64,000 nucleotides of DNA. Source: Pycnopodia helianthoides (lineage: Eukaryota; Echinodermata; Asteroidea; Forcipulatida; Asteriidae). Shown here in pieces: positions 24,201-33,200 of the stretch (positions are counted from its first letter, which is position 1; each line of letters starts with the position of its first letter). The position numbers were made by a program, and so were the translations under genes. The notes beneath the pieces were generated by a model that was not told where the DNA came from, ran no database searches, and saw only the letters and a list, made by a program, of their open reading frames with translations. The stretch covers positions 15,156,094 to 15,220,093 of the forward strand of contig CM063255.1 of assembly GCA_032158295.1 (NCBI GenBank), written 5' to 3'.

Positions 24201-27200
24201 GGGCCTACAAGAACAAAAGTGGGCTTTTTTGTGTCACTGATTTTTAAATACATTTTCACACAGGCTATAATAGACATCAACAAGGCCGTTGTTAAGGACT
24301 TGCCACACAGGGCAATTTTTACAGGTAACTTGGAGGCAACCAACTGCACTGCACTGCACTGCACTGCACTGCATGCACAAGGAACACTTTGAGAATACAA
24401 CATACATTTTTCTATTGGTATCTTACTGTCCCTAAAACTAACATGTTTAAATTGACGTGCGAGTTAATTTTCTTCTTAGAGATTGCCTGGGAAGTGGTTG
24501 CCTGTAAATTGCCCCGAGTGACATGGCCCTTAGATTGTTGACCAGTCTACCTAAACTCTCTAACCCAGTGTGTAACTGGCAAATGCAAGTAGTTTGACAC
24601 TACATACAAATTATGTTTGACGCGGTCATCTACCTTAACTGTATACAGTTTAACATGTAGCAAGATTAATTAGAGTAAAGGGACCAGTTGCTCTATGACT
24701 TCATAGTGCAAGTAAACTTATGTCAGACGCGGTCACCCTAAACCGATTAAAGTTAAAAATACAGCAAGATCAAATTAGAATAAAGGGACCATTGCTGTAT
24801 GACTTGATAGTGCAAGTAGTTTGATGTGATCACACTACAAACAAATTATATTTGACAGGGTCGCCCTGAACCATATACGGTTAAACATGTAGCAAGATTA
24901 AATTAGAATAAAAAGGGACCAGTTGCTGTATGACTTCATAGTGCAAGTAAACTTATGTCAGACGCGGTCACCCTAAACCGATTAAAGTTAAACATACAGC
25001 AAGATCAAATTAGAATAAAGGGGGACCAGTTGCTGTATGACTTCATAGTGCAAGTAGTTTGATGTGATCGCACTACAAACAAAACATGTTTTTTATGCAG
25101 TCACCTTAACCGTATAAAGTAAAAAAAATGCAGCAAGATCAAATTAGAATAAAAGAGGACCAGTTGCTGTATGACTTAATAGTGAAAGTAGATCGAACAA
25201 ATAATGTTTTTTTTACGGTCAACCATAAACTGCATGGTTCAACATGTAACAAGATCAAAGGAGAATGAGATGGGAACAGTTGCTTTGTGACTTGATGCCT
25301 CTTTTGCCGGCTATCCTGTGTGACCACACATGTAGAGTGGATCCACCACAAGCCTCACTATTAAAATATGCCATATATTTGCACATTTAAATTACACAAT
25401 TCCAGGGTAAACATGGTACGGAAAGATCAATACACCCTTGAGAAGGTTGAAAAACAGGGTCTTTCAAACCTCAATTAATGATAAATAGTTCTTATATTGC
25501 GCATTGTACAATAACCTATCAATGCACTTTACATTAGTGCCTTGGTCATTGGGTCAATAGCATTCCTGTAATCTTTCTCAGCTCCCTGGGGAGTATACAG
25601 CCCTGAGCTGCCGAAGCGCTCCAGGGGCTTTTTCAAACACAATATCAACCTCTACCCTCGCAGGTACCTCGCATTTATACCCTTAGGTGAAGTGAAACAA
25701 TTATAGTACAGCATCTTGCTCAAGGACACAAGTGTCATGACCGGGATTCGAACCCACACCGCGATGACTTAACCACAAGAACTTGAATCCCAGATGCTCG
25801 GCCATGACACCCTTTTATTTTCACTCTGTAGTCTTTTGATGGAGAGCCATACTTTTTCAAAAAGAATAAATTTTCTGCTGAACGCTTTGGAGGCCTGTCA
25901 GGTATTCATGAGGTCATTACTGACTGTTGCATTCAGCCACCTACTTAAACCACCATAGAGGATTACTAGCAATGGACGCTTCCCATGAAACATGCTAATT
26001 ACATTCACGCATGCGTACAGACACTACTGATTGGCAAACGCTGTAGAGTTGTGCACTAAGCAGACCCACAAACCTGTGTGCGTCACACCACCATCAGTCC
26101 CATACAAAAAGGTGCGCTATTCACTCATTTTGCCAACCAGTAGAGAGAGTGCGCACGCGCAATGTTCAATTGACTCATTTCATGGGAAGGGTCTATTGCT
26201 AATAATGAGAAGCTCACCAGTCATAGCAAGGCGTACAACCTGAGAGTGAGGAAAATGTCGGACATCTTGACCGTTGACGTTGAGCATCATGTCGCCAACT
26301 CTCAGTCCAGCCTGCTCAGCCGCACCGCCTGACAACAACAAAAGAGATGGGATGTTAACTCGAGCTGCTTCATAGTTGAAGCGAAACTAAAGTTCAGTTG
26401 TTCAGGGTCTGGGTAAGAAATCTGACAAGTGTTTGTGCACAAACCATGTCACCTTGTACATTCCACGGCATTTTCTGCCAGGCAACAATCAAAAGTCAAA
26501 CATTTGTATGGGGTGCATTTCCAGAAAAAAATAATATGAGATTTTTTGTTCTCTTCTATTAATTGAGCTGTGTACAAATTGTCCACAGGAGGTCAAGGCC
26601 CATTTGATGTGATGTTACAAATTACCTGGTCTATTGATGACAACCCTGGTTGGAACATGCAGAGCAGCAATGGACAAGCTCTCAAGTTACTTAAGTACAT
26701 GTATACGTACTGGACAGGTCTTAACAAATGAGCCTATTGACATTACAATGTAACTCCAACTTACCCTTATCAATATCAGTCACAACCACCGGCCTGCTGT
26801 ACTGGATACGGAATCCAAACATATTGTTGAATTTTTTTATGGTGACTTTTCTCTCTCGTGCTGAAATAAAATTTGGTAAGAGTTGACAACAAAACATCAA
26901 AATCTGATAGTAATATAAGCCATAAAGTTTCCATCTTGTTAGAATTACAATACTTGTTTTCACAAAAAGCTTCCATTACAAAAGCATAAATTCCCCCGAA
27001 CAAACATATTGACAAAATACAGAATCTGCCAAATAGGACTAAATAGCTTAATCCGTAGGTTGTTGGCCCGCTCTAGTAAATTTCTCTTTGCTCAACCCCA
27101 AATTATTAAAAATTTACCCAGTTAGTTTCCCTTGTGGTTTAATAACTTTACACTTTAAAAAAACAGAAATTGATATCAACAAATAGGTTGCACAGTTTTT

Positions 27201-30200
27201 AGTAGCCCACAAGGCAAGTTGACTATTGGTGTTTACTAGCCCTTTACCAGTGTTTCATGGACAGTGTACACTGGGCTAGTAGTGTTAAGAGTGAGCCCCA
27301 AACACAGGTTTCTTCGAAATATGAAAACAATTACTACTAATAATAATATGCAGTTCTCATAATATAGCACTTTATCACACCCTTTATTATACTTCTAATG
27401 TAAGAGCCCTCTTGAAGGTCCATCCGGACAAATCAGTGGATAGAATTAAACAGAGACTTCCCACGTTACCTATAAGGGACAGTCTTTGGTAGTCAATTGC
27501 AGACGTCTTACGATGGACCCTCCGGTAGGCCAGGCTCTGGTACTGCTTCTGAAACTCTTTCTCTGAGGCTGTGGTCGTCACCGACTCTCTGGTCTCGTCT
27601 GATCGGTCAAAGACACTGTCGTCGTTAGCTGCTGCTACCGCTGCTCCGGCTGCTGGTGCTTTATTGACCTCTGCAACTAAAAAAAAAATTACTTTCAAGA
27701 ATTGCTTGAAGCTGTGAGTAAAAGGTGAAGGCTTTTCAACAGTGCTGTAGTTGAGTCCCAGTTGTCCAAATCCGAGTTCCTTTCGTCTAAGTCCTTCCCA
27801 TTGAGTGTGAGTCCCCTTCTATCTGAGTCCCAGTCTGAGTCTGAGTCCCCTATGTCCCTGTAGAGTTAGTTGCAATAATTGTAGCCGTAAATCTCCTAAC
27901 GATCACACGGATTATTTCTGTAATTTCAGACATTTCCAGCCAATTTTGACCAGACTTAGACCACTTTAAAGAGTCAAAACACACGTTTTAAGGACACAGG
28001 AGTGATCTGCATTGCGTACAATTTACAACACTTAAAACAGGTTGCGGAAAGAAGTGAGCACAGACTTACAAAAAATCTGACTTGTTTGAAATCCTTTATG
28101 TGTCAACGTGTCATTCTGAGTGTCAAATTTTTCAAGGACAAGAACACAACCGATCACGGAGGTATAATCTCCATGTCAATCAAGGTAAACCAACTAAAAG
28201 CCGTTTCAAGTTTGAGAATACGCTTCGTTTTGTCTGCATCATTGGTCGCACAAATTGCTATTTGGAAGTTAATCCACACCATCACAGACTTGAATAAGAT
28301 TAAACCTTGACATGCGCAGGAGAAACAAACAGACTCGTGGTTAATATGCAAAAGACAGAGGCAATGCATCAACAGAAACATTTTCTTTTCATTGTTGACG
28401 ATTTACATGGGCACCACGAAGGTAGCTCAAGTTGAATGTTTTTTCCCGTGTTTCTTACCCCCTGTCTTGAGCCAGACTCGAGCCGAGCCACCCCAAGTTC
28501 GAGTCCAAGTCTGAGTAACAGTACTCCAAGACAAGAGTCCTAGTCCGAGTCCACAAAAAAATGGACTCGACACCAGTCTCAAGATCGAGACCGGCATCAA
28601 GTCCTCCAGCACTGCTCTTTAGGCATTCAAATGGTTGGTTAGTGTAATGGTTGTTATGACTGCTGCATTCCACAGTGCTTTTTTTAAAGATGGGGTGCAT
28701 TATGATACCAACATTTTATCTATCAACGATAAAAGCTTTATACACAGGGCGAACTTGTTTGTGTTTTCTACCGCACGCTATGTATGCTGCACAATGCAGA
28801 TAAAATTGTACAAGCTTAAGGTGTATTTACCGTGCGGGATGCCGTGCGTTGCATACGTGCAATAATGTTTGCAACTTAGGTATTTATGTTTTCGCGGGCA
28901 AATTGTTTACATTGCTTTGTTATACAGTACTCTTTATGCAAAAATGTTGTTCGGGTATAAAAGCTAGCCAATAGGGTGCGTGGTGTGACAACATTTAGCC
29001 AATGGTTGCTATCCTTGCGGTTGTTAGTGACGCTACCATGAGCGTGGGTTAGGCTGTCCTGATTAAGGTCACAATGTCACTGCCTTTCAACGTGAACTGG
29101 CATTTTTATTTTTCTGGTCACATAAATTTATTAATTAAAACACTGGTAGTTTGGTCAGTGCACTCATTTCAATATACACCATTCAACAAACCTGTAAAAA
29201 TTACGTAATGCAACAATGGTGATGCTAGTGACTTATGTGGTATAAGGCATTGCATGGTGAAGTATCAATATATATTCGGTATGTAGCAACACCATGTGAC
29301 AAATCTTCTTTGCTTTGTATTTACAAAGCAAAGTTACAATGTTACACCGCAATGTTACACCTGGGTTGATTGCAAAGGTTCTGAGGCTGGTGCAGCCTGA
29401 TTTTAAAAATGAACAAATTTGTCAGAAATTTGCACATTCATGGGCTTAATAAATTTGTGTAAATTGATGATGGAAATAGAGTGGTGGAGTGGTGGATCAA
29501 TGGTAACGGGGCACTGAGGGGAGCCAACAGAGGGCGCTATTGTGTGAAAAAAGTCTTAGCGTTGTGCCTGCCGGCTTAGTAAAAAATGCATGCAGTGGCT
29601 TTAAAGGTAAGTACAGAGACGGAGACACTTATGTACCTGTTTGAAAAATTTGTGGTTTTGCAGCTTGCTCCTCAAGTTGCCGCGTCATCATGGTAAGCTC
29701 TTGGTTATTGCCAACATAGATCCAATCCGAGTATCTGTAGCTTGCATCGTAGACTCCTCTGTCCTCATCCTCATCGTTGTCCCCATCTGCTTCATCCTCA
29801 TCCCGACCTGAGACAGACGGTACTTCTGCCCGCAATGTTACCGCCTGGGTTGGTTGCAAGGGTTCTGAAGTTGGTTCAGCCTGATTTAAAAAAATTAACA
29901 AATTTTGAAGTCACACAGGTGACAAACACTGTACAGAAACTCCACAAAGAAGAAAGTGGACATGCACTGAGACATGTTTTCCGTTCACTTCTCATGCTTG
30001 GGGATGGGAAGCAAGTATTTGATATCGGTCTTTACTAAATGAAAATGATCACTAAGTTAGCCCATAGTGGTTAGCCTAACCCTCCTTGATCCTCAAAAGT
30101 CCTTATCATGAACTTGGATTACACAGGCTTGAGGGCTGTAGGCTCAAAATAACAATTGCTTAATCACTGGGTCAGGCATTCCAAATCTTGTCCAAGTCCA

Positions 30201-33200
30201 AACACGTTGGTGTGAAGTGACATAGGAGCTGAGGGCAGTGGAGTATTTAGGTCGGCAAGTGGGCCTTGGTAAAAAAAGTAATTGTCGCACCACAGCAAAA
30301 ATGTCTGTATTTGGAGAAAATCCCAGTTGAAGATGAACTATTTTTCAAAATGTATACGACACTTCGTGAAAACGCTGAACTGATATGGTCAACAGATACA
30401 TCACTTTGTGGAAACACAGAAGTCATACCAGGCATGTTTGGCACCGTGCCAGCGCTATGTGTTTTAACCCTCCTACTGTCAGTGACTCTTGGCAACATTT
30501 GCCAGTGAGTTGACCAACCATTTGAAACCATTCAACTACCAAGGTTGTGTACGGTGGCACAACTGTGCACAGAAGTAACTGTGTACTGTGTAGATGCATT
30601 CCCTCATGGTATCATATTTCATGCTGGCATAGTTTATCTATCATTCAAAACCACTTGAATGGTATTGAATGGTCAGACAGCAAGAGGGTTAATGGATAAA
30701 GTGGCTATACATGATACGTCACTTCGTTGAGACACCAAATGGTAATTCAAGTAGTGCTTATTAGTGGAATTATAAAGCTATTAAGTGTTAGGTCCTGAAA
30801 CTTACCGAAAATTTTAACAGTAATGAATATATCAATCATTTGTACAAAAACCGATTTGCTAAATGTTGTGATTTTTAACACATACGTTAGTTCGTGGCGC
30901 GACTGACGTAATGAGTGCAAACATTTTGTGAACTCACCTTTGAAGGAGAAGGCTGCGCTTGGTCTACCTCTGCTGAATCTTTGTTCTTGTTATTATCAGT
31001 ACTGATCGTCTCCTGAGTCTCGTCATTGATTATTGTCATCTTGGCTGTCTGTGGCTCCGGCATCATCCCTAAGGAGACGGTCACCATCTTCTGCTCGGCC
31101 ACTGTCTGCTCGGTCCCAACAAAGCTGATACTTATAGAGGGCTCCGAGGAGGTCTCCAGTGAGTGTTCAGACGGGGTCTGATTGCAGTGATGTTGCATGA
31201 GGTCGTGGTAGTCAAAGTCAGGGGGAGACTGAGGCGGGATGGAAATGGTTGAGGCTGTGTCGGTGCAAGAGTCAACCCTAGTACGGCTAATTTCCAGAGC
31301 TGGAGTTGTTGCAGCTGGGCTTCGGAAGTCCGTATTGATCTCTGGTGAACTCTGGACATACTGAGTGGATGAAGTATCAGGAGAGTCTGGATAGCTCTCC
31401 TCACTCCTCGCAGCAGTGTCTTCTTCAAATGAGGTACTCGTGATGACAAATGGTGGTACCTGTCTGACTGGAGTTGTATCAACATTGTCTTCAATTTCAG
31501 GGAGACCATGTGTGACTGATGCTGAAGCTGCAGACACTGGGTCTGGGGAGTCCTTGTGGATCAGTTCATTTTGATCCTTGCTGTCGAATGGCAATTTTGC
31601 AGGGAATGGTTCCACCTCATTTTCAGGTGTGACTATTCGTACAGGTTGTCCAACTGGCTCTATGCATGCGTAATGGCGGAATTTCTTTCCTGCAGAGAGC
31701 TGCCTGTCGGGTTTTCTCGGTGGTATTTGCACTGGAGGGGTGCTGTCGATTTTCTTTTGCAATTCCATCTCTTGTAGAGGCAAGGCACCCAAGATGAGTT
31801 CCTCCTCCCCATCGATGACTCTCGTGATTACTGTGTAAGGGCTTGACAAGTCGACACTAAGCTGCTCTTGCAATTTAGGCAGAGAGTTTTGCTGACCAGC
31901 TTCAGTACTGCTTACTCCTTTCCCTTGAGGTGGAGTTGAACACTTGGCAGCTTGTTTTAGTAGAACTTGTCTCTCCACTGCGATTTCCGTCTTGCGCTCA
32001 CACAGATCTCCTTTCTTTAAAGCTAAAGGAGTGGAGCCATTCTGTTGCACAATGACGTCTGACTTGTCAGCACCACCTTGTTTCTGCAATTGGTTGGTCA
32101 GACTCAGGCGTTTGGGCTTGACGAGTGGAGCTCCCGTGACTAAATCCACGTCTTTCGAACCTGTAGAGATACTCCTCTCCTCAAGGGTGTCTGCAATTAC
32201 CTCTGGGGAGGTCTTCACGACCTGTTGCTGAAAGAGAGGAGTCTTGTTCGGTACAATCTCCGGGGAGATACCCCAGCCCGGCTTTGTGCCAACCTTTTCT
32301 TAGGTTTGTGCTGGTCATGGTTGTTGTTTTCGGCATTTTCGACGGCTAACAAAGTACGTGGCTGCAAGCACTTCGCTTCACCACGTCCGGGTAGCTCGTT
32401 ATCCCCGAGTAATTCTCTGGTGTCTGTACCTGCTTCTTGGGTTGCGGTTGGCAATGCACCTATTGTGTGCCTCTTGGCACTAACAGTTTCCTCCTTGGTT
32501 TGCAGAACGGGTGCCGATATAAAAAAGTCTGTGGTATCCTGAGACGGATCCGATAGGATTCTCTTCCTCTCCTTTCCCTTTCCCTTAATTTTTTTGCTGC
32601 TTCCTTTCTTGTCCAAAGATTTGCTTCTCTTCGGGGAGGCGTACTCCTCAGCGAATTCCTCTCTGGAGTAAATCATGTGCGCCTGCTTCCCTTTGGAAAG
32701 CGACTGTGATTTTTTCCCCATGGCGTCGTCGCTCTGATCACTAACGTCTTCAACTGAATCTGAATCTGTATTTAACTCATATGGCGCTTCTCTAGCTCCG
32801 GAACCTTCCCCGAGACGTTGAGGTTTATCGCACACCAACTGACTCTCCTCAGAGACTACCTCAGGAAAGACATCCGTTTGTACTGCGGCTGGCAAGTTTT
32901 CTGTTGACACGTTTTCAAGACGATGTGGCTCGTTCACACTGGTCTCTTCCAATGACTGTTTCTGATCACATTCAGAGGTTTTGTTCCAGACTTGCTCACC
33001 GCGTTGTTCAGACAACTCCAAACCAGGGAACACAGGTAGGTCACTTAATAAACTTGAAGGAATACATATATTACTTGCACAGTCTTCACTTGTTTGTTGA
33101 CATTTCTCTACAAGATCCGGCAGATCTGAAAACTGAGCTGGCGCAGACAGAATGGGAGGATTAAATTTTCTCTGCTGTTCTGGCGAAATGTTCCTTGCAG

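Noticed and set aside
24590..25285. CRISPR-like repeat spacing
   Set aside because: Units are 100-125 bp with related, not unique, intervening sequence, in an intron of a eukaryotic gene.
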